NCBI RefSeq assembly: GCF_022059845.1
Contig: NZ_CP091851.1
Span: 3,534,001 to 3,598,000 of the forward strand
Reading direction: 5' to 3'
From: Terrirubrum flagellatum
Lineage (GTDB): Bacteria; Pseudomonadota; Alphaproteobacteria; Rhizobiales; Beijerinckiaceae
DNA length: 64,000 nt
The translations under genes and the position numbers were made by a program. Of this stretch, positions 17,834 through 25,390 are shown piece by piece; within the stretch, counting starts at the first letter, position 1; each line of letters begins with the position of its first letter. The notes under the pieces are model-generated. The model saw only the letters and a list, made by a program, of their open reading frames with translations. It had not been told where the DNA came from and did no database searches.

Positions 17834-18757
17834 ATGACCGACGCCGCCCTTTCACCTGCCGCGCTGCCTCCCGCAGCCGATCGCGGCGAAGCGCTGTGGA
17901 AGCGCCATGTCGCCTCCTTCATGCAAAGCCCGTCCGCGGTGATCGGGCTCAGTATTCTTCTCATCCTGCTGGCGCTGGCGATCCTCGCGCCGTGGATCAC
18001 GCCGCAGAACCCTTATGATCTGACGCAGCTCGATATCATGGACGGCACGCTGCCGCCGGGCTCGAAGATGGGCGCCGGCTTCACCGCCTGGCTCGGCACC
18101 GACGAGCAGGGCCGCGACATGCTGTCCGGCATCATCTACGGCATGCGCATCTCGCTCGGCGTCGGCGCTGTGTCCGTCGTTTTCGCCTGCGCCATCGGCG
18201 CCTCGGTCGGCGTGCTCGCCGCCTATGCCGGCGGCAAGGTTGATACGATCGTCATGCGCGTCGTCGATCTCCAGCTCTCCTTTCCTGCGATCCTGATCGC
18301 GCTCGTGCTGCTCGCCGTGTTCGGCCGCGGCGTCGACAAGGTGGTGATCGCGCTCGTCGTGGTGCAATGGGCCTACTATGCGCGCACGGTGCGCGGCTCG
18401 GCGCTTGTCGAACGTCGTCGCGAATATATCGAGGCGGCGCGCTGCCTTGCGTTGCCGAAGAGCCGCGTGGTGTTCCGCCATCTGCTGCCGAACTGCCTGC
18501 CGCCGCTCATCGTCGTCGCCACAGTGCAGGTGGCGCACGCCATCGCGCTTGAATCGACGCTGTCCTTCCTCGGCGTCGGCGTGCCCGTGACCGAGCCTTC
18601 GCTCGGCATGCTGATCGCGAAGGGCTACCAGTATCTCCTGTCAGGCAAATACTGGATCTCCACCTTCCCCGGCGTCGCACTCGTGATCGCGATCGTCGCC
18701 ATCAATCTCGTCGGCGATCGCCTGCGCGACGTTCTCAATCCCCGGCTCGCGCATTGA
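17834..18757 (+). CDS. Peptide ABC transporter permease, DppC type
   Basis: The 307-residue second permease subunit has the N-terminal cytoplasmic stretch and first membrane segment (about 38-60) of the OppC/DppC family. The motif Leu-Gly-Thr-Asp-Glu-Gln-Gly-Arg-Asp is conserved, as is an EAA loop at Glu-Tyr-Ile-Glu-Ala-Ala-Arg. AGGGG at 17821-17825 is well spaced for ATG 17834; the GTG at 17825 is an alternative. A family A repeat of about 190 bases separates it from the ATPase genes, which is unusual inside such an operon. Confidence 0.92.
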   Translation: MTDAALSPAALPPAADRGEALWKRHVASFMQSPSAVIGLSILLILLALAILAPWITPQNPYDLTQLDIMDGTLPPGSKMGAGFTAWLGTDEQGRDMLSGIIYGMRISLGVGAVSVVFACAIGASVGVLAAYAGGKVDTIVMRVVDLQLSFPAILIALVLLAVFGRGVDKVVIALVVVQWAYYARTVRGSALVERRREYIEAARCLALPKSRVVFRHLLPNCLPPLIVVATVQVAHAIALESTLSFLGVGVPVTEPSLGMLIAKGYQYLLSGKYWISTFPGVALVIAIVAINLVGDRLRDVLNPRLAH

Positions 18758-18782
18758 TGTCTCTTTCCAGAGAGGTCCGCCG

Positions 18783-18974
18783 CCGTCCCCGGTTCCATGA
18801 AGCGAGGCGAAGGCCGAGCGGAATGGAGACCGGGGCCCAGCGGAAGAATTGCGAGCGTAGCGAGCTCATATGATTGATCGAAGAGAAGTGCGCCTGCGGC
18901 GCAGATTTGTTGTGCTGGGCCCCGGACACGGCTCCGCTCGGCTGCGCCTCGCTGCGCCGTTCCGGGGACGGGTA
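18783..18974. repeat. Twin-hairpin intergenic repeat, family A copy 3, inside the dpp operon
   Basis: The left hairpin pairs CCCCGGTTCCAT with ATGGAGACCGGGG; the right pairs CCCCGGACACGG with CCGTTCCGGGG. The orientation matches copy 2, with the GGGCCC ends facing inward around a spacer of about 75 bases. The element occupies most of the 266-base gap between the permease and ATPase genes of one transporter, so it is probably transcribed as part of the operon mRNA. Confidence 0.82.
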
Positions 18975-19023
18975 TGCGCCTGCCCCGGAGCGCCGACGCC
19001 GCTCTTGCTCAAAACAAGCTGAC

Positions 19024-20004
19024 ATGACCGCCGTTCTCGAAGTCTCCGATCTCGCCGTCACCTTCGGCGCGCGCGACGGGTTGGTGAAGGCTGTCGACGG
19101 CGTCAGCTTCTCCGTGTCGCGCGGCGAAGTGCTCGGCCTCGTCGGCGAATCCGGCTCGGGCAAATCCGTCACCGGCCTTGCGATCATGGGTCTGATCGAC
19201 GCCCCCGGCAGCATCGCGCGCGGCTCGATCAAGTTCGAGGGCGAAGAGCTCATCGGCAAGACCGAAGACGAGCTGCGCGCGTTGCGCGGCCGTCGCATGG
19301 CCATGATCTTCCAGGATCCGATGTCGACGCTCAACCCCGTGCTGCGCGTCGACACGCAGATGATCGAGACGGTGCAGGCGCATGAGCGTGTGAGCGAGAA
19401 GGCGGCGCGCGCCCGGGCGCTGGAGGCGCTCGGAAAGGTCGGCATTCCGTCGCCGGAAGAGCGGCTCGTCGCCTACCCCCATCAGTTCTCCGGCGGCATG
19501 CGCCAGCGCGTCGCCATCGCGATCGCGCTGCTGCATGGACCATCGCTGATCATCGCGGACGAGCCGACCACCGCGCTCGACGTCACCATCCAGGCGCAGA
19601 TTCTTTCCGAAGTGCAGCGCCTCGCGGAAGAGACGGGCACCGCGCTGGTCTGGATCACACATGATCTCTCTGTCGTCGCCTCGCTCGCGGATCGTGTCGC
19701 CGTGATGTATGCGGGCAAGCTCGTCGAGGAAGGCGGCGTCGCCGATGTGCTGACCGCGCCGCTGCATCCCTATACAAGCGGCCTCATCGGTTCGGTGCCG
19801 AGCCGCAACAAGCGCGGCGTCCCGCTGGCGCAGATTTCAGGCATGACGCCCTCGCTCGCGCGCCTGCCGCCGGGCTGCGCCTTCCGGCCGCGCTGCGGGC
19901 GCGCCAGCGATATCTGCACGACGGCGCCGGAAGCGACTGATTTCGGCCATGGCCGCAAGGCGCGCTGCTTTCATCCTCTTGTCGCTCCGGAGATCGCGGC
20001 ATGA
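19024..20004 (+). CDS. Peptide ABC transporter ATP-binding protein, DppD type
   Basis: The 326-residue ATPase shows Walker A Gly-Glu-Ser-Gly-Ser-Gly-Lys-Ser, the signature Phe-Ser-Gly-Gly-Met-Arg-Gln-Arg, Walker B Leu-Ile-Ile-Ala-Asp-Glu-Pro-Thr and the switch His in Ile-Thr-His-Asp. The oligopeptide-transporter C-terminal extension with Cys-containing Phe-Arg-Pro-Arg-Cys, an Fe-S-type cluster region in this family, is present. It energises transport with the DppF-type partner. The start at 19024 lies just after the repeat; the frame upstream is open by chance. The stop overlaps the next start (ATGA). Confidence 0.92.
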   Translation: MTAVLEVSDLAVTFGARDGLVKAVDGVSFSVSRGEVLGLVGESGSGKSVTGLAIMGLIDAPGSIARGSIKFEGEELIGKTEDELRALRGRRMAMIFQDPMSTLNPVLRVDTQMIETVQAHERVSEKAARARALEALGKVGIPSPEERLVAYPHQFSGGMRQRVAIAIALLHGPSLIIADEPTTALDVTIQAQILSEVQRLAEETGTALVWITHDLSVVASLADRVAVMYAGKLVEEGGVADVLTAPLHPYTSGLIGSVPSRNKRGVPLAQISGMTPSLARLPPGCAFRPRCGRASDICTTAPEATDFGHGRKARCFHPLVAPEIAA

Positions 20005-20999
20005 GCGCCCCTCTTCTCTCGCTTTCCGGCGTCTCCAAACGCTTCGTCACCCCGATCGATGCCGCGGAAAAAATCGCGAACCTGTTCGGGGCGAAACGCG
20101 AAGCAAAGATCGTCCGCGCCGTCGACAGCGTCGATCTCGATATCGCGCAGGGCGAGGTGGTCGGACTCGTCGGCGAATCCGGCTGTGGAAAATCAACGCT
20201 CGGCCGCATCGTCGCCGGCATCATGGATCCGTCCGACGGCGTCGTCCGCTTTCGCGGCGGCGATGTCGCCAAGATGGACAGCCGTGAACGTCGCAAGGCC
20301 GACCTTGCGGTGCAGATGGTGTTTCAGGACCCGATGGCGTCGCTCAATCCGCGCATGCGCGTGATCGAGATCGTCGGCGAGGCGCCGGTCGTCCACAAGC
20401 TCGTTCCCGCGAACGACATGGAGTCCTATGTGGCGGAAATGTTCCGCCGCGTCGGGCTCGATTCAGCTGCCATGCGGCGCTATCCGCACCAATTCTCCGG
20501 CGGCCAGCGCGCGCGCATCGGCATCGCCCGAGCGCTCGCGGTGAAACCAACCGTGCTCGTCTGCGACGAAGCGACGGCGGCTCTCGATGTGTCAATCCAG
20601 GCGCAGGTGATCAATCTCTTCGTGAAGTTGCGCGAAGAACTTGGCCTCACCTATCTCTTCGTCAGCCATGATCTCGGCGTCGTGTCGCATCTCTCCGATC
20701 GCGTCGCCGTGATGTATCTCGGCCGCATCGTCGAGCTCGGCGCGACCGAAGCGATTTTCGCGAAGCCGAACCATCCCTACACGCAGGCGCTGCTCGCCGA
20801 GGTGCCGCGGCTCGAACCGAAGAAGAAGAAATTCGCGGCGTTGAAAGGAGAAATCCCCTCGCCTTTGAAACCGCCGCCGGGCTGCCATTTCCATCCGCGC
20901 TGTCCGCACGCTTTCGCACGCTGCAAGACGGAGCGGCCGGCCTTGAAGGAGATCGCGCCCGGCCGCATGAGCGCGTGTCATCTGAACGACGCGGCGTAG
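20001..20999 (+). CDS. Peptide ABC transporter ATP-binding protein, DppF type
   Basis: The 332-residue second ATPase overlaps the first by four bases. Walker A is Gly-Glu-Ser-Gly-Cys-Gly-Lys-Ser-Thr, the signature Phe-Ser-Gly-Gly-Gln-Arg-Ala-Arg, Walker B Val-Leu-Val-Cys-Asp-Glu-Ala-Thr and the switch His in Val-Ser-His-Asp. Residues 25-40 hold a family-typical insertion (Leu-Phe-Gly-Ala-Lys-Arg). The C-terminus carries the Cys-rich oligopeptide-transporter extension. A fragment resembling the last 20 codons reappears at 22026-22083. This gene completes a five-gene A-B-C-D-F transporter. Confidence 0.93.
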   Translation: MSAPLLSLSGVSKRFVTPIDAAEKIANLFGAKREAKIVRAVDSVDLDIAQGEVVGLVGESGCGKSTLGRIVAGIMDPSDGVVRFRGGDVAKMDSRERRKADLAVQMVFQDPMASLNPRMRVIEIVGEAPVVHKLVPANDMESYVAEMFRRVGLDSAAMRRYPHQFSGGQRARIGIARALAVKPTVLVCDEATAALDVSIQAQVINLFVKLREELGLTYLFVSHDLGVVSHLSDRVAVMYLGRIVELGATEAIFAKPNHPYTQALLAEVPRLEPKKKKFAALKGEIPSPLKPPPGCHFHPRCPHAFARCKTERPALKEIAPGRMSACHLNDAA

Positions 21000-21021
21000 C
21001 TGAGCGCCAACGCTCGACCCG

Positions 21022-21564
21022 TCAGGCGCTCCCTGTGGCAATCCGAAGGAGTTCGTCGATCAGGGCCTGCCGCTGCTTCCGCGAGATCGCCCTCTCCGAG
21101 AGCGTAAATCCAAGGAACGCCCAATAAAGAACCTGGGCGCTGGCTTGCGCCCGCGATGGCGGAGATCCGGATTTCTCGAAAAGCCTGACGATATAAGACA
21201 GCCGCCGCTGATCGATCGAGGCCACGACCTTGCGCGCGAGCGGCTCATGCGCCGCCCAGTTGCGAACGGCCATTTCCGTTTTCAATCTCGCGCCGAACGC
21301 GCGGCGGATCAGCCGCGCCAGCGCCTCGCCGCCCCTGCTTTCAGTTTCAAGCTCGGCGATGATGCGCTCGGTTGCGACATCGCGCCAATGATTCAGGAGC
21401 GCCGCGTGAAACGCCTCCACATCGGCGAAGTGCCAGTAAAAGCTGCCGCGCGAGACGCCCATCGCTTTCGCCAGCGGATCGGCCTTCAGCGCCGTGAAGC
21501 CGCGCGCCGTCAGCGTCTTCAGCCCCTGGTCAAGCCAGTCTTTCGCCGACAGCCGATCAGTCAT
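21022..21564 (-). CDS. TetR-family transcriptional repressor
   Basis: The 180-residue protein has an N-terminal TetR helix-turn-helix (about 10-55) with the typical Ser-Arg-Gly-Ser-Phe-Tyr-Trp-His-Phe recognition-helix region, and an all-helical ligand-binding half. The start at 21564 gives the expected N-terminus; the frame upstream to 21675 passes through the shared promoter and is not coding. Two inverted repeats at 21571-21588 and 21609-21626 lie between it and the divergent membrane-protein gene. They are the likely operators for mutual control. Ligand unknown. Confidence 0.88.
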   Translation of the reverse strand: MTDRLSAKDWLDQGLKTLTARGFTALKADPLAKAMGVSRGSFYWHFADVEAFHAALLNHWRDVATERIIAELETESRGGEALARLIRRAFGARLKTEMAVRNWAAHEPLARKVVASIDQRRLSYIVRLFEKSGSPPSRAQASAQVLYWAFLGFTLSERAISRKQRQALIDELLRIATGSA

Positions 21565-21570
21565 TCCACA

Positions 21571-21588
21571 CCATACACTTCTGTATTG
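21571..21588. promoter_or_regulatory. Putative TetR operator 1
   Basis: CCATACA (21571-21577), a four-base spacer and TGTATTG form an imperfect inverted repeat, six of seven positions paired, matching operator 2 in spacing and sequence. It starts seven bases upstream of the tetR start codon, so binding should block tetR expression. Confidence 0.7.
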
Positions 21589-21608
21589 ACTCTCGCCAGC
21601 CCAGCGTA

Positions 21609-21626
21609 CCATACAGTCATGTATGG
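21609..21626. promoter_or_regulatory. Putative TetR operator 2
   Basis: CCATACA (21609-21615), GTCA and TGTATGG (21620-21626) form a perfect 7+4+7 inverted repeat. It begins 17 bases after a TTGACT -35-like element at 21586-21591, so it covers the likely -10 region, and it overlaps the GGAG ribosome-binding site (21625-21628) of the gene starting at 21636. Centre-to-centre distance to operator 1 is 38 bases. Confidence 0.78.
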
Positions 21627-21635
21627 AGATCGACG

Positions 21636-21983
21636 ATGCAGGACATGCTTCTCCAGGCCGCCGGAGCGGGCGCAATCATCGTCGCCCTGATCCACTGGTA
21701 TTTGAGCGAGACGCATGTGTTCACGCGTCTGGTGATTGAACCGCCGCGGCTTCGACCGCTGGTGCGGCTGGTCTGGCATTGCAGCACAGTCGCCTGGATT
21801 GCGGGCGGCGTGCTTTTGATTGTCGCGCCGATGTTTCCGTCGCCGGCGCGACACTGGATCGTCGCGACAATGGTTGCGAACTATCTGTTTGCGTCCGCAG
21901 CGAACGCCTGGGCGACGAAAGGCCGCCATTTCGGCTGGATGGCGCTGGCCACCGTCTCGGCGCTCGCGGTGGCGGGATATTGA
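21636..21983 (+). CDS. Small integral membrane protein controlled by the divergent TetR
   Basis: The 115-residue protein has about four hydrophobic segments (residues 5-22, 45-65, 72-90 and 98-115), with a His-Trp pair in the first segment and a Trp-His-Cys motif before the second. It resembles small uncharacterised inner-membrane proteins often found next to TetR regulators. GGAG at 21625-21628 fits the ATG at 21636. The operator overlap suggests it is induced when the TetR protein binds its ligand. Transport or stress roles are possible but unsupported. Confidence 0.75.
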   Translation: MQDMLLQAAGAGAIIVALIHWYLSETHVFTRLVIEPPRLRPLVRLVWHCSTVAWIAGGVLLIVAPMFPSPARHWIVATMVANYLFASAANAWATKGRHFGWMALATVSALAVAGY

Positions 21984-22025
21984 TCCGCGGCCTGTCGCGA
22001 CGGCCGCTTTCATCCACGCCGCGCG

Positions 22026-22083
22026 CTGCGAGACGAAGCGGTCGGCGCTGAAAGAGATCGCGCCCGATTTCCAGACAGAATAG
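22026..22083 (+). pseudogene. Possible remnant of an ABC-transporter ATPase C-terminus
   Basis: This stretch encodes Cys-Glu-Thr-Lys-Arg-Ser-Ala-Leu-Lys-Glu-Ile-Ala-Pro before a stop. It closely parallels the C-terminal Cys-Lys-Thr-Glu-Arg-Pro-Ala-Leu-Lys-Glu-Ile-Ala-Pro of the DppF-type protein ending at 20999, and the DNA is similar too (GAGATCGCGCCCG is shared exactly). No start or upstream domain is attached. It is probably a relic of a duplicated or displaced oligopeptide ATPase gene. The rest of the 21984-22309 gap holds only repeat A copy 4. Confidence 0.5.
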
Positions 22084-22105
22084 TTCGAAGCCGCTGCGCG
22101 GAGTC

Positions 22106-22264
22106 TTGCGCTGGGCCCCGGACTTCATTTCACTCGCTGACGCTCGTTTCATGAATCCGGGGACGGCGAGAGCTTCATTGCGAAGCGGCGAAGCTCTCGC
22201 CGTCCCCGGAACGGTGAAGCGAAACGAAGTGGAGCGGAACCGTGTCCGGGGCCCAGCGAAAGAA
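22106..22264. repeat. Twin-hairpin intergenic repeat, family A copy 4
   Basis: GCGCTGGGCCCCGG on the left and its complement on the right (ending in CCCAGCG) bound two hairpins. CCCCGGACTTCAT pairs with ATGAATCCGGGG, and CCCCGGAACGGT with ACCGTGTCCGGGG. The central GACGGCGAGAGCTTC and GAAGCTCTCGCCGTC also pair, so the whole element can fold as one long cruciform. It lies between the ATPase remnant and the otnI stop codon. Confidence 0.85.
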
Positions 22265-22309
22265 TAGCAAAGCGCTTCGATTTATGGATCGGTTCCGGAT
22301 TAGCGCCGA

Positions 22310-23080
22310 CTAGCGCCGCAATTCCTTCAGCCATCCCAGCCCATCGAGCGTCTTGCCCTTCGGACGATATTCGCAGCCGATCGGCCCGGAATAACCTGAT
22401 TTCTCGATTTCGCTGAAGATCACGGGAAAATTGAGTTCGCCGAGATCGGGCTCGTTGCGGTCAGGAACGGACGCGATCTGGATATGCCCGATGATCGGCA
22501 CCAGAGCACGCAGCCGCATGATTACGTCGCCATGCAGAATCTGGCAGTGATAGAAGTCAAACTGCAATTTCAGGTTCGGCAATGACAGATCCTTGATGAT
22601 GCGCTCGGCCTGTCCGAAGTCGTTGAGGAAATAGCCGGGGACGTCGCGGCCGTTCAGCGGCTCGATCACAACAGTTGCGCCGATCGCGGCCGCCTTTTCA
22701 GCGGCGTGCGCCGCATTCTCGCGGAAGCACGCGTTCGACGCCGCGTTCACGGGCGTGCGCCCGGCCATCATGTGCATGCGCTTTGCGCCGGTCGCCTTGG
22801 CGTAAACGATGGCGCGATCAACATGAGCGCGGAACTCGTCGCGGCGATCGGGGAGCGCGGCAAGACCTCGCTCATCCTTCGCCGCATCGCCGGGCGGGAA
22901 ATTGAATAAGGCGACCTCAAGTTTGTAGCGCTGAACGCGCGCGGCGATATCGTCAGGCGAAAAATCATAGGGGAACATGAACTCGACGATGTCGAAGCCG
23001 GCGTCAGCCGCGGCTGCGAAGCGATCGAGGAAATCCCATTCGTTGAACATCATGGAGAGGTTGGCGGCGAAGCGCAGCAT
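22310..23080 (-). CDS. otnI: Hydroxypyruvate isomerase / 2-oxo-tetronate isomerase family
   Basis: The 256-residue TIM-barrel protein belongs to the Hyi/OtnI family of xylose-isomerase-like enzymes. The N-terminal Phe-Ala-Ala-Asn-Leu-Ser-Met-Met-Phe-Asn-Glu block, the catalytic Val-Ile-Glu-Pro-Leu-Asn and the metal-binding Phe-Asp-Phe-Tyr-His and Gly-Cys-Glu-Tyr segments are all visible. It follows a class II aldolase of the OtnC type by three bases. OtnI converts 2-oxo-tetronate to 3-oxo-tetronate in four-carbon acid sugar use; hydroxypyruvate isomerisation is the alternative. The pairing favours OtnI. Confidence 0.87.
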   Translation of the reverse strand: MLRFAANLSMMFNEWDFLDRFAAAADAGFDIVEFMFPYDFSPDDIAARVQRYKLEVALFNFPPGDAAKDERGLAALPDRRDEFRAHVDRAIVYAKATGAKRMHMMAGRTPVNAASNACFRENAAHAAEKAAAIGATVVIEPLNGRDVPGYFLNDFGQAERIIKDLSLPNLKLQFDFYHCQILHGDVIMRLRALVPIIGHIQIASVPDRNEPDLGELNFPVIFSEIEKSGYSGPIGCEYRPKGKTLDGLGWLKELRR

Positions 23081-23083
23081 GAG

Positions 23084-23722
23084 TCACCTTGGCGCGTTGA
23101 AGACGCTGACGAGTTCGTCGATCTGCGCGCCTTCGAGCAGGCGCGGCTTCAATCCTCGCGTCAGCACGGCGAGCTTCGCGGTCTCCTCAAGCTCCTCGCT
23201 CGCATAGACCGCGCTTTCAAGATCGCCGCCTGAGACCACAGGCCCGTGATTGGCGAGCAGCACTGCCGCGAAGCGGCCCTCGAGCGCGCGGATCAGGTCG
23301 CCCATCCTCGCATCGCCCGGCCTGACGTAGGGCAAGAGCTTCACGCGGCCGACGCGCATGACGACATAGGGCGTCAGCGGCGGAACGCAGTCCTCCGCGT
23401 CGATATCGGGCAGACAGGAGAGCGCGGTGGCGTAGGTCGAATGCAAATGGACGATCGCTCTGGCGCCGACGCGGGTGTCGAGGAAGGCGCGGTGCAGGAA
23501 CACCTCCTTCGAGGGCGGATCGCCTGCGACATGACGTCCTTTTTCGTCGAGCTTCGAGATTTTCGCCGGATCGAGGAAGCCGAGGCAGGAATTCGTCGGC
23601 GTGATCAGCATGCCGTCATCGAGCTTCAGCGAGATGTTGCCCGAGGAGCCTACGGTGTAGCCGCGATCGAAGAGGGATTTCGCGAGGCGGGCCATGCGCT
23701 CTCGCGACGCTGATTCAGACAC
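23084..23722 (-). CDS. otnC: Class II aldolase, 3-oxo-tetronate 4-phosphate decarboxylase type
   Basis: The 212-residue protein is a zinc-dependent class II aldolase/adducin-fold enzyme. It has Gly-Ser-Ser-Gly-Asn-Ile-Ser (phosphate loop), the ligand pair in Val-His-Leu-His-Ser-Thr-Tyr and the distal His in Ala-Asn-His-Gly-Pro-Val. Best fit is OtnC, which releases CO2 and dihydroxyacetone phosphate. I chose the GTG at 23722 because AGGGGAG precedes it by nine bases and homologues start at this point; ATGs at 23743 and 23785 are alternatives. Cotranscribed with otnI. The kinase OtnK and a threonate dehydrogenase are not in the window. Confidence 0.85.
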   Translation of the reverse strand: MSESASRERMARLAKSLFDRGYTVGSSGNISLKLDDGMLITPTNSCLGFLDPAKISKLDEKGRHVAGDPPSKEVFLHRAFLDTRVGARAIVHLHSTYATALSCLPDIDAEDCVPPLTPYVVMRVGRVKLLPYVRPGDARMGDLIRALEGRFAAVLLANHGPVVSGGDLESAVYASEELEETAKLAVLTRGLKPRLLEGAQIDELVSVFNAPR

Positions 23723-23953
23723 GACGTCCCGCTCCCCTTGCATGGCGGCGGCGGCAAACGGCGAGAGGCCTGCGCCGATGCGCATTCTGTCGCAATCCCG
23801 TCATGAGCCTCCTCGTCCTAACGCGTTTGGAGGCGAAAGCCTACGCGATCCCGCCCGCTGAAGCGACAGGCTTGACGCAACTCGCGAATTCCGTTTGGCC
23901 TTGGGCGCAAAATCGCTAATCTCGACTGCCAACAACAAGGGCGCGCGCGATCC

Positions 23954-25375
23954 ATGAGACGCCTTCGACGCATCAAAATTCTCGCAACGCTGGGACCGAA
24001 AACGCTCAATCCCGCTTCGATCCGCCAGCTTATCGAAGCGGGCGTCGACGTGTTCCGGCTCAATATGAGCCATGGCGGGCGGGAAGCGATCGCCGACCGC
24101 GTGAAGATGATTCGCGCCATCGAGACCGAGCTCGACCGGCCGATCGGCATCCTCGCCGACCTGCAGGGGCCCAAGCTGCGCGTGGCGAGTTTCGCCGGCG
24201 GCTCCGCGAAGCTCGAAAAGGGCGGCGGGTTCACGTTTGATTCCGATCCGGCGCCGGGCGACGTGAACCGCGTGCATCTGCCGCACCCCGAAATTCTCTC
24301 TTCGCTCAAACCCGGCGACCGCGTCATCCTCGATGACGGCAAATTGTCGATGATCGTGCAGACGGCGACGCCGAAGCAGGCGACGCTGCGCGTCGAAGTC
24401 GGGGGCGTTCTCTCCGACCGCAAGGGCGTCAGCCTGCCAGACACCATCATCCCCGTCTCCGCCATGACCGAGAAGGATCGCGGCGATCTCGATGCGGCGC
24501 TCGAAGCCGGCGTCGACTGGATCGCGGTGTCCTTCGTGCAGCGGCCGGACGACATGGCCGAAGTGCGCAAGGTGGCGCGCGGCCGCGCGCTGGTGATGGC
24601 GAAGATCGAGAAGCCGCAGGCGATCGCGCGGCTCGAGGAGATCATGGAAGCGTCCGACGCGCTGATGGTGGCGCGCGGCGATCTCGGCGTCGAAATGCCG
24701 ATGGAGAAGGTGCCTGGCCTGCAGAAGCAGATCACGCGCATGGCGCGCAAGCTCGGCAAGCCGGTGGTCGTCGCCACGCAGATGCTGGAATCGATGATTT
24801 CGAGCCCGGTGCCGACGCGCGCGGAGGTGTCCGATGTGGCGACCGCCGTGTTCGAAGGCGCCGACGCCGTGATGCTGTCGGCGGAAAGCGCGGTCGGGCA
24901 ATATCCGATCGAGGCGGTCGCGATGATGAACCGCATCGCGAGCGAAGTCGAAAGCGATCCCTTCTTCCGCGCCATCATCGACAACCAGCGCACTGATCAC
25001 GAGTCGACCGCTTCGGATGCGATCTCGGCTGCGGCGCGCGCCATCGCCGACACGCTCGATCTCAAGGCGATCGTGGCGCTGACCGCATCCGGCTCGACCG
25101 GCCTGCGCGTCGCGCGCGAACGTTCGCAGACGCCCATGATCGCGCTCACTCCCTCCGTCGATACGGCGCGGCGCCTCGCCGTCGCCTGGGGCGTGCATGC
25201 AGTGACGACCGAGGATTTCACCGATCAGGACGAGATGGTGAACCGCGCCTGCGCCATCGCCGTGCATGAGGGCTTCGCGAAACCTGGCGATCGCATCATG
25301 ATCGTCGCCGGCGTTCCCTTCGGATCGCAGGGCGCGACCAACATGGTGCGCATCGCTTTCGTTCCAACGCACTGA
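23954..25375 (+). CDS. pyk: Pyruvate kinase
   Basis: This 473-residue enzyme transfers phosphate from PEP to ADP to give pyruvate and ATP. It shows the N-terminal Ile-Leu-Ala-Thr-Leu-Gly-Pro-Lys-Thr, the catalytic Met-Ala-Lys-Ile-Glu-Lys-Pro region (about 215-222), the metal-binding Ala-Arg-Gly-Asp-Leu-Gly-Val-Glu (about 240-247) and Ala-Thr-Gln-Met-Leu-Glu-Ser-Met. The last 110 residues form the allosteric C-domain. Length is normal for the family. The EamA transporter gene follows 15 bases later in the same direction. Confidence 0.96.
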   Translation: MRRLRRIKILATLGPKTLNPASIRQLIEAGVDVFRLNMSHGGREAIADRVKMIRAIETELDRPIGILADLQGPKLRVASFAGGSAKLEKGGGFTFDSDPAPGDVNRVHLPHPEILSSLKPGDRVILDDGKLSMIVQTATPKQATLRVEVGGVLSDRKGVSLPDTIIPVSAMTEKDRGDLDAALEAGVDWIAVSFVQRPDDMAEVRKVARGRALVMAKIEKPQAIARLEEIMEASDALMVARGDLGVEMPMEKVPGLQKQITRMARKLGKPVVVATQMLESMISSPVPTRAEVSDVATAVFEGADAVMLSAESAVGQYPIEAVAMMNRIASEVESDPFFRAIIDNQRTDHESTASDAISAAARAIADTLDLKAIVALTASGSTGLRVARERSQTPMIALTPSVDTARRLAVAWGVHAVTTEDFTDQDEMVNRACAIAVHEGFAKPGDRIMIVAGVPFGSQGATNMVRIAFVPTH

Positions 25376-25390
25376 GGCGTTTCGCCCTCC

